64,000 nucleotides of DNA from Acuticoccus sp965213555 (GTDB lineage: Bacteria > Pseudomonadota > Alphaproteobacteria > Rhizobiales > Amorphaceae): contig NZ_OZ243890.1 in assembly GCF_965213555.1 (NCBI RefSeq), positions 3,472,001-3,536,000 on the forward strand, given 5' to 3'. Below the pieces are notes generated by a model. That model was not told where the DNA came from, did no database searches, and saw nothing but the letters and a program-made list of their open reading frames with translations. The position numbers were made by a program, and so were the translations under genes. Shown piece after piece: positions 17,151 through 25,628 of this stretch (the first letter of the stretch is position 1; every line of letters starts with the position of its first letter).

Positions 17151-18538
17151 AGCGGCAGGAGACGATCGGCGGCCGCACGCTCGGCGTGACGGTGCTGCCG
17201 GAGTGGGCGCAGGCCGAGGGGGTCGAGGCGGTGCTCGACCGGCTCCAGGCGGCGGGCGTGACGGCGGTGGCGACCAGCCCCTACGTGATGGAGCCGGTCG
17301 CGGACGGCGAAGGCTCGCGCGAGCCCCCGGCGGATGGTGGCGCGGGCAGCGTCCGCCTGCTCGACCGGCCCCTGTGGGGCCGCCGCGCGCTCACGGTGCG
17401 GACCTCGCCGAGCTTCGTGCCCGAGCGGACGCGCTACCGCGGGCTGGCCTACCAGCCCCCCGAGCCGGACGCGCTCACCCTGGGCGAGGGCCACGTCGTC
17501 GCCGACTTCCTGGTGGCTGCGAAGGCGCGCGGGATGACGACGCACCTCCAGGTCCAAGCTGCGATCCCGCCGGGCTACCGCGTCCAGTTCGGTGGAGCGC
17601 GGCCCGGCGACCTGCCGCTCGGGCCCGACGGCCAGCCGGTGCCGGGCCGGGTCGATGCCAACGCGAGCCTCGCGAGCCCCGACATCCTGGCCTACGGCGA
17701 GGCGCTCCTCGCCGACCTCGCGGCGCAGTACGCGGATGCGGACGCGATCCGCCTCGACTGGCCGGAGATCCCGCCGTACGCGTTCGGCGCGCTGTTCTTC
17801 GACTTCTCGCCCCACGCCCTCGCGGCGGCCGAGGCGGTCGGCCTCGACGCAGCGCGCATGCGCCGCGACACGCTCGCGCTGAGGGACGACCTCGCCCTGC
17901 TCGACGACCGCACGCTGGCGGCTGCCGACCTCACCGTGGTCGAAGCCGCGCTCGACGGACGTCCAGGCGTGCGCGACCTCCTGAGGCTGCGCGAGCACCT
18001 CGTGACGGCGCTGCTCGAACGCTACCGCAGGGCGCTGCCGGAACACTTCGGGTTGGTCGCCCAGGCGTTCCCACCGCCGTTCAACCGCCTGTCGGGCTTC
18101 GATTACGCCGCGGCTGGCCGCATCGCCGACCTCATCGGCGTCAAGCTCTACACGATGCACTGGCCGATGATCCTGAGGAACTGGGGCGAGGCGCTCGCAG
18201 CGCTCGCTCCGCGGGCGAGCGGTCCGTCCATCGCAGCCGCCCTGGTCCGCCTCACCGGGACGGGAGGGGCGCCCCGAGACCTCGCCTCGCTGAACTACCC
18301 TGAGCCGGACGAGCCGCACCCCGCGTCCGACGCCGCGATGGCGGACAAGATCCGCGTGGCGCGCGCGTCGGCGGGCGGCGTGCCGGTCGCCGCGTTCGCG
18401 CACGCCTACGGCCCGCTGCCCGACGTCGTGCGGCGCGTGCGCGTCGCCTGGGAGGCGTCGGACGGCCACGTCTGGATCAACCGCTACGGCTACCTGTCGG
18501 ACGCCAAGCTGGCGGCCCTCGCCGAGGCGACGGCGTAG
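17147..18538 (+). CDS. Unrecognised 463-residue protein coupled to the sulfatase (possible TIM-barrel hydrolase)
   Basis: I do not recognise a defined family. The sequence alternates short hydrophobic strands and helices in a way that suggests an (alpha/beta)8 barrel: GVTVLPEW, AAGVTAVATSPYVMEP, MTTHLQVQAAIPPGYRVQF, ADAIRLDWPEIPP, GVKLYTMHWPMIL, HVWINRYGYL. This resembles glycoside-hydrolase-like proteins, with the acidic residues in RLDWPEIPP as possible catalytic groups. There is no signal peptide or membrane segment. The ATGA overlap with the sulfatase gene implies that the two act on one substrate, perhaps a sulfated glycoside. This is inference only. Confidence 0.6.
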   Translation: MKRQETIGGRTLGVTVLPEWAQAEGVEAVLDRLQAAGVTAVATSPYVMEPVADGEGSREPPADGGAGSVRLLDRPLWGRRALTVRTSPSFVPERTRYRGLAYQPPEPDALTLGEGHVVADFLVAAKARGMTTHLQVQAAIPPGYRVQFGGARPGDLPLGPDGQPVPGRVDANASLASPDILAYGEALLADLAAQYADADAIRLDWPEIPPYAFGALFFDFSPHALAAAEAVGLDAARMRRDTLALRDDLALLDDRTLAAADLTVVEAALDGRPGVRDLLRLREHLVTALLERYRRALPEHFGLVAQAFPPPFNRLSGFDYAAAGRIADLIGVKLYTMHWPMILRNWGEALAALAPRASGPSIAAALVRLTGTGGAPRDLASLNYPEPDEPHPASDAAMADKIRVARASAGGVPVAAFAHAYGPLPDVVRRVRVAWEASDGHVWINRYGYLSDAKLAALAEATA

Positions 18539-18575
18539 AAGTCGCGTCCGCGCGCTGCGCCGAGGCTTCGCGCGT

Positions 18576-18590
18576 TGGCATGGTGCTTGC
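18576..18590 (+). promoter_or_regulatory. Candidate sigma-54 (-24/-12) promoter before the D-carbamoylase gene
   Basis: TGGCATGGTGCTTGC matches the TGGCACG-N4-TTGC consensus at 10 of 11 defined positions and keeps the invariant GG (-24) and GC (-12) ten bases apart. It lies 96 bases before the ATG of the D-carbamoylase gene. Sigma-54 control would fit nitrogen-limited use of hydantoins and ureides. No adjacent enhancer-binding activator gene is present. Confidence 0.5.
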
Positions 18591-18686
18591 GGAGGGGCCC
18601 AACGAGGTCATCCTATGGCGCTCGGCCTTGGAGCTGCTGGCAGGTCCGTGCCACCGGCTGACCCACGCGAGATGGAGGCAACACCC

Positions 18687-19616
18687 ATGCGCACCCTCAC
18701 CATTGGCGCCGCACAGCTCGGGCCGATCCAGAAGGCCGACGGCCGGCAAGAGGTCGTGGCGCGCATGATCGCGCTCCTCGACGAGGCGGCAGGGAAGGGG
18801 TGCGACCTCGTCGTCTACCCCGAGCTCGCCCTCACCACCTTCTTCCCGCGCTGGTACATGACCGACCAGGCGGAGGTGGACGCCTGGTTCGAGCGCGAGA
18901 TGCCGAACGCTGCCACCCGACCCTTGTTCGACAAGGCGGCCGGGCACGGCATCGCGATCTCCTTCGGGTATGCCGAGCTGACGGCTGAGGGACGGCGCTT
19001 CAACACCTCGATCCTCACCGACAAGTCGGGGAGCATCGTCGCCGCCTACCGCAAGGTGCACCTCCCCGGACACGCCGAGCACGACCCCGCGCGCACCCAC
19101 CAGCACCTCGAGAAGCGCTACTTCGAGCCCGGCGACCTCGGCTTCCCGGTCTGGCGCACGCTCGGCGGCAACATCGGCATGTGCATCTGCAACGACCGTC
19201 GGTGGCCCGAGACCTGGCGCGTCATGGGGCTGCAGGACGTCGAGCTCGTCGTGCTCGGCTTCAACACGCCGTCGGTGAACAGCCAGAAGGCCGAGGAGGA
19301 CGGCGAGAAGCGCCACTTCCACCACCTCCTCTCGATCCAGGCCGGCGCCTACCAGAACTCGACGTGGGTGGTGGCTGTCGCCAAGGCGGGCACCGAGGAC
19401 GGCCACCACCTCATGGGTGGCACGGTGATCGTCGACCCGGACGGGACCGTCGTCGCCGAGGCGCAGGGCGAGGCGGACGAGCTGATCACATACGCCTGCG
19501 ACCTCGACGCGACGCGCTTCGGCAAGGAGACGGTGTTCGACTTCGCACGGCACCGCCGCATCGAGCACTACGGGCTGATCACCGAGCGTTCCGGGGCTGA
19601 GGCGCCGTCGCAGTGA
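18687..19616 (+). CDS. N-carbamoyl-D-amino-acid hydrolase (D-carbamoylase)
   Basis: 309 residues of the nitrilase/carbon-nitrogen hydrolase family. The catalytic triad is visible: Glu46 in YPELALTTFFPRW, Lys123 in YRKVHLPGH and Cys168 in CICNDRRWPE. Long stretches follow the known Agrobacterium D-carbamoylase pattern (HLEKRYFEPGDLGFPV, HHLLSIQAGAYQN). The enzyme hydrolyses N-carbamoyl-D-amino acids to D-amino acid, CO2 and ammonia. The ATG at 18687 is chosen because ggagg lies 8 bases upstream and homology starts there. It works with the hydantoinase and racemase encoded within 3 kb. Confidence 0.95.
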   Translation: MRTLTIGAAQLGPIQKADGRQEVVARMIALLDEAAGKGCDLVVYPELALTTFFPRWYMTDQAEVDAWFEREMPNAATRPLFDKAAGHGIAISFGYAELTAEGRRFNTSILTDKSGSIVAAYRKVHLPGHAEHDPARTHQHLEKRYFEPGDLGFPVWRTLGGNIGMCICNDRRWPETWRVMGLQDVELVVLGFNTPSVNSQKAEEDGEKRHFHHLLSIQAGAYQNSTWVVAVAKAGTEDGHHLMGGTVIVDPDGTVVAEAQGEADELITYACDLDATRFGKETVFDFARHRRIEHYGLITERSGAEAPSQ

Positions 19617-20266
19617 GCTTGCCGACGCTCGACGGCGGGCTCGACGTCCGCCTCTGCGACCTTGCCGTGCGGGACCGCTACAAGGTCCTCACCAGCGTCG
19701 TCATCCCCCGGCCGATCGCCCTCGTGACCACGCTTTCGCCCGCCGGACACGTGAATGCCGCCCCGTTCTCCTTCTTCAACGTGTTCTCTGAGGACCCGCC
19801 GCTCGTCGTCCTCGGCCTCCAGTCCCGCGGCGAGGGGGCGCTGAAGGACACGACGGCGAACGTGCGTCGCACCGGTGAGTTCGTCGCCAACCTCGTCTCG
19901 GAGGACATCGCCGACGCGATGAACCGCTGCGCCATCGACTACCCACCGGAGATCGGCGAGCTCTCGGCGGCCGGCCTGACGGCGTCGCCGTCGCGCGAGG
20001 TCGCGCCGCCCGCCATCGCCGAGGCGCCCGTCGCGATGGAGTGCCGCCGCTTCATGATCGTGAACGTGTCGGACGAGCGCGACCTCCTCGTGGGGGAGGT
20101 CCTGCGGGTGCGTGCCCGGCCGGGCGTGGTGGATCCGGCGACGCTCTACCTCGACATGGACGCCTACCGGCCCATCGCGCGGCTCTACGCGAACCGTTAC
20201 GCGACGCTGCGCGATCGGTTCGAGCTGGTGCGCGAAGCCTACGATCCTGACCGGCACGGCCGCTGA
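19613..20266 (+). CDS. Flavin reductase-like FMN-binding protein
   Basis: 217 residues, GTG start overlapping the carbamoylase stop. SVVIPRPIALVTTLSPAGHV and NAAPFSFFNVFSEDPPLVV are the FMN-binding core of the flavin-reductase-like (DIM6/NTAB) family. Members reduce flavins for two-component monooxygenases or act as flavoproteins on their own. No partner monooxygenase is in the window. The link to the hydantoin genes recalls the flavin reductase RutF of pyrimidine breakdown, but that is only analogy. The stop lies 4 bases from the convergent hydantoinase stop. Confidence 0.88.
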   Translation: MSLPTLDGGLDVRLCDLAVRDRYKVLTSVVIPRPIALVTTLSPAGHVNAAPFSFFNVFSEDPPLVVLGLQSRGEGALKDTTANVRRTGEFVANLVSEDIADAMNRCAIDYPPEIGELSAAGLTASPSREVAPPAIAEAPVAMECRRFMIVNVSDERDLLVGEVLRVRARPGVVDPATLYLDMDAYRPIARLYANRYATLRDRFELVREAYDPDRHGR

Positions 20267-20270
20267 GTTG

Positions 20271-21722
20271 CTAGCCGAGCTCCGCGCCGAAGTTCTTCGC
20301 CGGGTCGAGCTCGGGGGCGAGCCGCCCCGTCGGCGCCGCCGCCCGTCCTCCCGAGCGCGGCAGGAAGCGCCCGGAGCCCGGTGCGGCGTGCAGCGTGCCG
20401 TCCTCGACGATGACCTCGCCGCGGCGCACCACCACCTCGGGCCAGCCGGTCACCGTGCGCCCGGCGTAGGCGGTGTAGCCTGCGGCGTCGCTCACCTTGT
20501 CGTCCGACAGGGTGACCCTTCGCCCGGCGTCCCAGACGACGACGTCGGCATCCTTGCCGACGGCGATGGAGCCCTTGCGGTCGGCAAGGTTGTAGATCTC
20601 AGCCGGCGCCGTCGCCGTGATGCGCACGAAGTCCGTGAGCGCCATCCGGCCGCTCGACACGATCGCGTCGAACATGAGCGGCATGCGCGCCTCGAGGCCG
20701 GGCATCCCGTTCGGGATCTCCTTGAAGGTCGGCGAGGGTCCGGCCCTCAGCTTGCCGGTCTCATCGTAGGCGAACGGGGCGTGGTCGGAGGTGACGGTGG
20801 AAAGGTCGCCGCGCTCCAGCGCCTGCCACAGCGCGTCCTGGTCCGCCTCCGTACGCGGCGGGGGGCTGCAGCACCACTTCGCGCCGTCCGGCCGGTCGAG
20901 CTCGGCCACGGTGAGGAAGAGGTACTGCGGGCACGTCTCCCCCCAGACCTTGACGCCGCGTCCCCGCGCCGCTCGGATCGTCGCCGCCCCCTCGGCCGTG
21001 GAGACGTGGAAGATCATGATCGGCTGATCGACGAGCTCTGCCATGGCGATCAGCCGCTGGATCGCCTCGGCCTCGCCGAGCCGAGGATGGCTGACCGCGT
21101 GGAACTTCGGCGCGGCGTATCCTCGGTCGAGGAGGCGCCGCACCATCCACGTGATCATGCCGTGGTTCTCGGCGTGGACGCACACCATGGCGCCGAGCCC
21201 TCGTGCGGCGGACAGGACGTCCAGCACCTCCTCGTCGTGGAGCCGCATGGCGTCGTAGGTCATGAACAGCTTGATGGAGCCGTGGCCGTCGCTGACGAGG
21301 CGCGGAAGCTGCTCGGACAGGAGGCGCTCGGTGGGCTCGGTGACGATGAGGTGGAGCGCGTAGTCGATGATCGCCCCGCGCTCGGCGAGGCCGTGGTAGT
21401 CGCGGACGACGTCAAAGAGGTCCATGCCCTTGTGCTGGCAGGCGAAGGGGATGACCGTCGTTGTCCCGCCGAGCGCGGCGGAGCGCGTGGCCGTCTCGAA
21501 GGTGTCGGCGTTGCGGATGCCGCTCGCGGAGAGCTGCTCGATGTGGCAGTGGCTGTCGATCCCGCCGGGGGTGACGACCTTGCCCTCGGCGTCGATGGTC
21601 CGTGCCGCCTCGCCAAGGCCTTCGCCGAGCATCGCGATGCGGCCTTCGCGGATGCCGACGTCGCAGCGCACGACGTCGCAGGCGGTGGCGACGGTTCCGC
21701 CGCGGATCACAAGGTCGAGCAT
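20271..21722 (-). CDS. D-hydantoinase / dihydropyrimidinase-family amidohydrolase
   Basis: 483 residues. Zinc ligands of the cyclic amidohydrolase fold can be followed: GIDSHCHIE (HxH), the carbamylated lysine in SIKLFMTYD, HAENH, FHVSTAEGA and TSDHAPF. The length and motifs match dihydropyrimidinase/hydantoinase (HydA). It opens hydantoin rings to N-carbamoyl amino acids, which the adjacent D-carbamoylase finishes. The ATG at 21722 is preferred to an upstream in-frame start because the conserved MLDLVIRGGTV begins there. It diverges from the racemase gene over an 88-base region. Confidence 0.95.
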   Translation of the reverse strand: MLDLVIRGGTVATACDVVRCDVGIREGRIAMLGEGLGEAARTIDAEGKVVTPGGIDSHCHIEQLSASGIRNADTFETATRSAALGGTTTVIPFACQHKGMDLFDVVRDYHGLAERGAIIDYALHLIVTEPTERLLSEQLPRLVSDGHGSIKLFMTYDAMRLHDEEVLDVLSAARGLGAMVCVHAENHGMITWMVRRLLDRGYAAPKFHAVSHPRLGEAEAIQRLIAMAELVDQPIMIFHVSTAEGAATIRAARGRGVKVWGETCPQYLFLTVAELDRPDGAKWCCSPPPRTEADQDALWQALERGDLSTVTSDHAPFAYDETGKLRAGPSPTFKEIPNGMPGLEARMPLMFDAIVSSGRMALTDFVRITATAPAEIYNLADRKGSIAVGKDADVVVWDAGRRVTLSDDKVSDAAGYTAYAGRTVTGWPEVVVRRGEVIVEDGTLHAAPGSGRFLPRSGGRAAAPTGRLAPELDPAKNFGAELG

Positions 21723-21745
21723 GGTTCCCTCGGCTGACGGGCATC

Positions 21746-21760
21746 GGCCTTCGCAAGGCC
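21746..21760. promoter_or_regulatory. Inverted repeat in the hydantoinase-racemase divergent region
   Basis: GGCCTT-CGC-AAGGCC is a perfect 6-bp inverted repeat with a 3-base centre, placed between the two divergent starts (21722 and 21811). It may be an operator shared by both genes. No regulator gene is adjacent. Confidence 0.35.
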
Positions 21761-21810
21761 CTATAGGCTCCTGCACGGACCGTACCGAACCGGCAAGGGA
21801 GGTTGAGCGA

Positions 21811-22476
21811 ATGGACAGGTCGACGCAACGCATCCTCGTGGTGAACCCCAACTCGAACGAGGCCGTCACGCGCGGCATCGACGCGGCGCTGGCGCCGCTG
21901 CGGTTCTCCGACGGACCACAGATCGAGTGTACCACCCTGGCGGAGGGGCCATTCGGGATCGAGAGCCAGGCGGACTACGAGGGCGTCGCGCTGCCGCTCG
22001 CCCGGCTCGTCGCCACGGACAACCGGGCCAGCGCCTTCGTGATCGCGTGCTACTCCGACCCGGGGCTCCACGTCTGCCGCGAGGCGACCGACCGTCCGGT
22101 GCTCGGCATCGCCGAGTGCGGCGTGTTGACGGCGCTGTCGCGCGGCGAGCGCTTCGGCGTCATCGCCATCCTGGACGGCTCCATCAGGCGGCATTTGCGT
22201 GCCCTGCGCCAGGCGACGCTGACCGGCCGCCTCGCCGGCGAGCGGGCGCTCGGCATGAGCGTCGCCGAGACCGTGTCGGGGGAGGCGACGCTGGATCGCA
22301 TGACGGCGGTAGGCGCGGCGCTGCGCGACGAGGACGGCGCGGACGTCGTCGTCATGGGCTGCGCCGGGATGGCCGCGCACCGCACCCGCCTGCAGGAGCG
22401 GCTCGGCATCCCCGTCATCGACCCGACGCAGGCAGCGGTGACGATGGCGCTCGGCGCCGTCGCCCTCGCGGCGTAG
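21811..22476 (+). CDS. Hydantoin racemase (Asp/Glu/hydantoin racemase family)
   Basis: 221 residues from an ATG with a gggagg ribosome site 9 bases upstream. ILVVNPNSNEAVT is the hydantoin racemase N-terminus. The two catalytic cysteines sit in IACYSDPG and VMGCAGM. It epimerises 5-substituted hydantoins so that the D-specific hydantoinase and carbamoylase can consume both enantiomers. It completes the three-enzyme hydantoin module. Confidence 0.93.
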   Translation: MDRSTQRILVVNPNSNEAVTRGIDAALAPLRFSDGPQIECTTLAEGPFGIESQADYEGVALPLARLVATDNRASAFVIACYSDPGLHVCREATDRPVLGIAECGVLTALSRGERFGVIAILDGSIRRHLRALRQATLTGRLAGERALGMSVAETVSGEATLDRMTAVGAALRDEDGADVVVMGCAGMAAHRTRLQERLGIPVIDPTQAAVTMALGAVALAA

Positions 22477-22672
22477 CTGGCCGGGATCGCCTCCAACTCC
22501 CGCGGGGAACCAGGTTCGAACAGCTCGCCCCTCGCGGTAGCGCTCCGCGCGGACGCATGCGAGGCTCCTGCCACATGGCTCGGCCGCGCGGGCGTTCCTC
22601 GTGGCCGCGCATCGGAGGCGCAATGCTCCTACCCTCGCAGCCAGGATCGCCGCGGCGTCGGCGGACCAGCCC

Positions 22673-23650
22673 ATGAGCGTGCTCGTGGTCGGCGGCGCCG
22701 GTTTCGTCGGGCTCAACGTCGCCGAGCACCTGCTCACGGCGGGGCGGGCCGTCCGCATCCTCGACGCCGCGCCGCCGCCCCAAGCCGCCCTCGCGGCGTT
22801 CGACGGGCTGACCGGCACCCTCGACGTCGCGCTCGGCGACGTGCGCGACCCACAGGTCGTCGCCGCAGCGATGGTGGACGCGACCCACGTCGTGTTCGGC
22901 GCGGCGATCACGTCGGGTCCGGAGCGCGAGGCGGCCGAGCCGGGGCGGGTCCTCGACGTCAACCTCCGCGCGTTCCTGACGGTGCTGGAGGCCGCCCGCG
23001 ACGCCGGAGTGCGCCGCGTCGTCAACCTGTCCTCCGGCGGAGCCTATGGCGAGGCGGCGTTCCGACCGGGAGTCATCCACGAGGACCGACCGGCCGACCC
23101 GCGCACGCTCTACGCGCTCACCAAGTTCGCCAGCGAACGGCTCGGCGCGCGCATGGCGGCGCTGTGGGGCATCGAGGTCGTCAGCGCGCGGCTGTCGAGC
23201 GTGTTCGGGCGGTGGGAGCGGCGGACCGGCGTGCGCGACACGCCGAGCCCGCAGTTCCAGATCGTCGAGGCGGCCTGCGACGGCGCGAGCGAGATCGTCC
23301 TGCCAGGGGACAGCGTGCGCGACTGGATCTACGGTCCCGACGTCGCCCGCGCCGTGGCGCTGCTCCTCGACGCCGGCGAGCTCACGCATCCGCTCTACAA
23401 CGTCTCGACGGGTGCGACCTTCGGCGTGCTCGAATGGGGGCGAGCCTTCGCGCGCGCACGGGGCGGGCTCACCTGCCGCCTCGCCGAGGCTGGGGAGACG
23501 GCGACCATCGCCTGGGCGACGTCGCCGCCGCGCGAACCCCTCGCCGTCGATCGCCTCGCGGACGCGACCGGCTTCGCGCCTGCGTTCGACTGCGAGGCCT
23601 CCGCCAGGGACACCGCGGACTTCGTCTCCCGCGTGCCAATCCGCGCCTAG
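22673..23650 (+). CDS. NAD-dependent epimerase/dehydratase (extended SDR)
   Basis: 325 residues. VVGGAGFVGLNVAEHLL is the N-terminal NAD-binding GxxGxxG motif and YALTKFASE contains the catalytic YxxxK. A hydroxyl-bearing NLSSGGAYGE precedes it. These proteins act on nucleotide-sugars or related sugar substrates. Start ATG at 22673 fits the homology. The next gene, a PfkB sugar kinase, follows after 18 bases, so a small sugar-modification operon is likely. Substrate unknown. Confidence 0.9.
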   Translation: MSVLVVGGAGFVGLNVAEHLLTAGRAVRILDAAPPPQAALAAFDGLTGTLDVALGDVRDPQVVAAAMVDATHVVFGAAITSGPEREAAEPGRVLDVNLRAFLTVLEAARDAGVRRVVNLSSGGAYGEAAFRPGVIHEDRPADPRTLYALTKFASERLGARMAALWGIEVVSARLSSVFGRWERRTGVRDTPSPQFQIVEAACDGASEIVLPGDSVRDWIYGPDVARAVALLLDAGELTHPLYNVSTGATFGVLEWGRAFARARGGLTCRLAEAGETATIAWATSPPREPLAVDRLADATGFAPAFDCEASARDTADFVSRVPIRA

Positions 23651-23668
23651 CCGGGACGCCTCGGTCCG

Positions 23669-24589
23669 ATGTTCGTCGTCTGCGGCGAGGCGCTTTGGGA
23701 CCTGTTCGCCGTCGAGCGAGCGGGCACGCTGTCGTTCGACGCGCGGGTCGGCGGCTCGCCGTTCAACACCGCGGTGGGGCTCGCCCGCCTCGGCCAGCCC
23801 GTGGCCCTCCTCACGGGCGTCTCCACCGGCCTCCTCGGCCGGCGCATCGAGGGCGCGCTGCAGCGCGAGGGGGTCGATCAGCGCTTCCTGCGCCGCTCTG
23901 ACCGCCCGAGCACGGTGGTCGTGGTGGAAGTGGCGGACGACGGCGTGCCCCGGTACACCTTCTACGGCGACGGCGCGGCCGACCGCTCGCTGACGACGGG
24001 CGACATACCGGACCTCGACGACGCGGTGTGGGGCCTCCACGCCGGCTCGTTCTCGCTCGTGGTCGAGCCGGTCGGCTCCTGCCTCCAAGCGCTGTTCGAG
24101 AGGGAAAGCGGCCGGCGGCTCCTGACCCTCGATCCCAACGTCAGGCTCGGCGTCGAGCCGGACGTCGGTGTGTGGCGCGCTCGGGTCGAGCGCTTCGCGG
24201 AGCACACTGACGTCGTGAAGGCGAGCGAGGAGGACATCGCCGCGCTCTATCCAGGCGAGGCGCCGTCGAAGGTTGCCGAACGCTGGCGCCGGCTCGGGGC
24301 GACGCTGGTGGTCGTCACGCGAGGGCCGCAGGGGGCCCAGGCGTTCGCCGCCGCCGGGACCGTCGCGATCGAGGGTCGCGCGGTCGTCGTCGTCGACACC
24401 GTGGGCGCCGGCGATGCGTTCCACGCCGCATTGGTGGCAGGGCTCGCCGAGCGCGGCCTGACCCACGGTGATGCGGTGGCGGCGCTCGACCTCGACACCA
24501 TCGGCGAGCTTCTCGCCTTCGCGGTCGGCGCGGCGGCAACCTCGTGCACGCGTCGGGGCGCCGACATGCCGCGCCGCGACGAGCTGTGA
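23669..24589 (+). CDS. PfkB-family carbohydrate kinase (fructokinase-like)
   Basis: 306 residues. The first PfkB signature region (RVGGSPFNTAVGLARLG) binds sugar, and DTVGAGDAFHAALVAG near residue 245 carries the catalytic aspartate and anion hole. Length is normal. It phosphorylates a sugar, most like bacterial fructokinases. It probably forms an operon with the upstream epimerase. Confidence 0.92.
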   Translation: MFVVCGEALWDLFAVERAGTLSFDARVGGSPFNTAVGLARLGQPVALLTGVSTGLLGRRIEGALQREGVDQRFLRRSDRPSTVVVVEVADDGVPRYTFYGDGAADRSLTTGDIPDLDDAVWGLHAGSFSLVVEPVGSCLQALFERESGRRLLTLDPNVRLGVEPDVGVWRARVERFAEHTDVVKASEEDIAALYPGEAPSKVAERWRRLGATLVVVTRGPQGAQAFAAAGTVAIEGRAVVVVDTVGAGDAFHAALVAGLAERGLTHGDAVAALDLDTIGELLAFAVGAAATSCTRRGADMPRRDEL

Positions 24590-24857
24590 CCCTGCGAAGT
24601 GGTTCAGCCCCGCGCCCGATCCCACGGCCGACGCAGCCAGCGTATGGGGCTCGATGCGCCGCCTCCGGCTCCCACGATCAGCGCGGACACGCGCCGAAGT
24701 CGTCGCGGTCGGACCAGGCGATGATGAAGACCAGCGTCAAGGCGTTGCGTCCACGTCCGGGTCGCCCCGAGCCAAGCTCGCCGCTGCGGTCGATCGAGCC
24801 GCAACCGTCGACGATCTTGCGCGCCAGCATGGCAACCGTTGGCGTGGGGGGCCAGCC
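24590..24857. other. Region without a recognisable gene
   Basis: 268 bases between the sugar kinase and the phosphopantetheinyl transferase. The transferase frame is open through this stretch but has no similarity to the family there. I see no terminator, repeat or convincing small gene. Confidence 0.5.
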
Positions 24858-25628
24858 TTGAGCGAGACGCCGCACTCGGGCTGGGCGGGACGCGCCTTGG
24901 TGTGGTGGCTGGAGACGTGCCACATCGTGGCGCCGCAGTGGCGCGCCTTGGAGGCGGTGCTCGACGATGGGGAGCGGGAACGGGCAGCGCGCTTCCACTT
25001 CGAGCGGGACCGGGAGGTCTACGTCGCCGCCCGCGCGATGGCTCGCGGCCTCCTCGCGCACGCGTCCGGCCGTGCACCGACGGGCTTCCGCTTCGCCATC
25101 GGCGACCACGGCAAGCCGGAGGTCGTGGTCGGCGCCGATGAGCTGCGTTGGCGGCTGAACCTTTCACACACGCGCGGGCTCGCGGCCGCAGCCCTGACGG
25201 CGGAGCACGACATCGGCATCGACGTGGAATGGCTGGGCCGCGAGCCGGCCGCCACCGCGCTCGCGGAGCGCATGTTCGCCCCGGACGAGCGCCGCGCGGT
25301 CGATGTGGCGGGTCCTGCAGAGAGGAATGGCGTCTTCCTCACCTACTGGACGCTGAAGGAGGCCTACGTGAAGGCGATCGGCATGGGCCTGTCCCAGCCG
25401 CTGCAAACCTTCGTCGTCACGCTCGATCCGCTCGGCATTGCGTTCGACGACCCGGCCGCGGACGGGCCCGGCAGCTGGGTCCTCAAGAGCGCACGCCCGA
25501 CGCCGCACCACGTTTTGGCGCTCGCGCTGCGCCACCCCACGCCATCGCGGGTTCACGTCGCCCTCGAGCCGGCCCCGCTCGAGGGCCTCGTCGCCCTTGC
25601 CTCGCGGCCGGGATGCGGGAGGATCTGA
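24858..25628 (+). CDS. 4'-phosphopantetheinyl transferase (Sfp type)
   Basis: 256 residues if the TTG at 24858 is used. The start is uncertain because the frame is open far upstream without an ATG near the homology. The metal-binding GIDVEW and the WTLKEAYVKA motif (WxxKEAxxK) near residue 170 identify an Sfp/AcpT-type enzyme that moves phosphopantetheine from CoA to carrier proteins. No polyketide, peptide-synthetase or carrier-protein gene lies in the window, so its target is elsewhere. Its last 76 bases overlap the convergent metallophosphoesterase gene. Confidence 0.88.
   Translation: MSETPHSGWAGRALVWWLETCHIVAPQWRALEAVLDDGERERAARFHFERDREVYVAARAMARGLLAHASGRAPTGFRFAIGDHGKPEVVVGADELRWRLNLSHTRGLAAAALTAEHDIGIDVEWLGREPAATALAERMFAPDERRAVDVAGPAERNGVFLTYWTLKEAYVKAIGMGLSQPLQTFVVTLDPLGIAFDDPAADGPGSWVLKSARPTPHHVLALALRHPTPSRVHVALEPAPLEGLVALASRPGCGRI

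Noticed and set aside
22500..22560. Sequence aaccaggttcgaac resembling a tRNA T-arm, possible tRNA fragment or att site
   Set aside because: No acceptor, D or anticodon stem can be drawn around it and no integrase or second att copy is nearby.
24604..25167. Minus-strand frames between the sugar kinase and the phosphopantetheinyl transferase
   Set aside because: Their products are Arg/Ala/Pro-rich and have no ribosome site; the plus-strand transferase explains most of this DNA.
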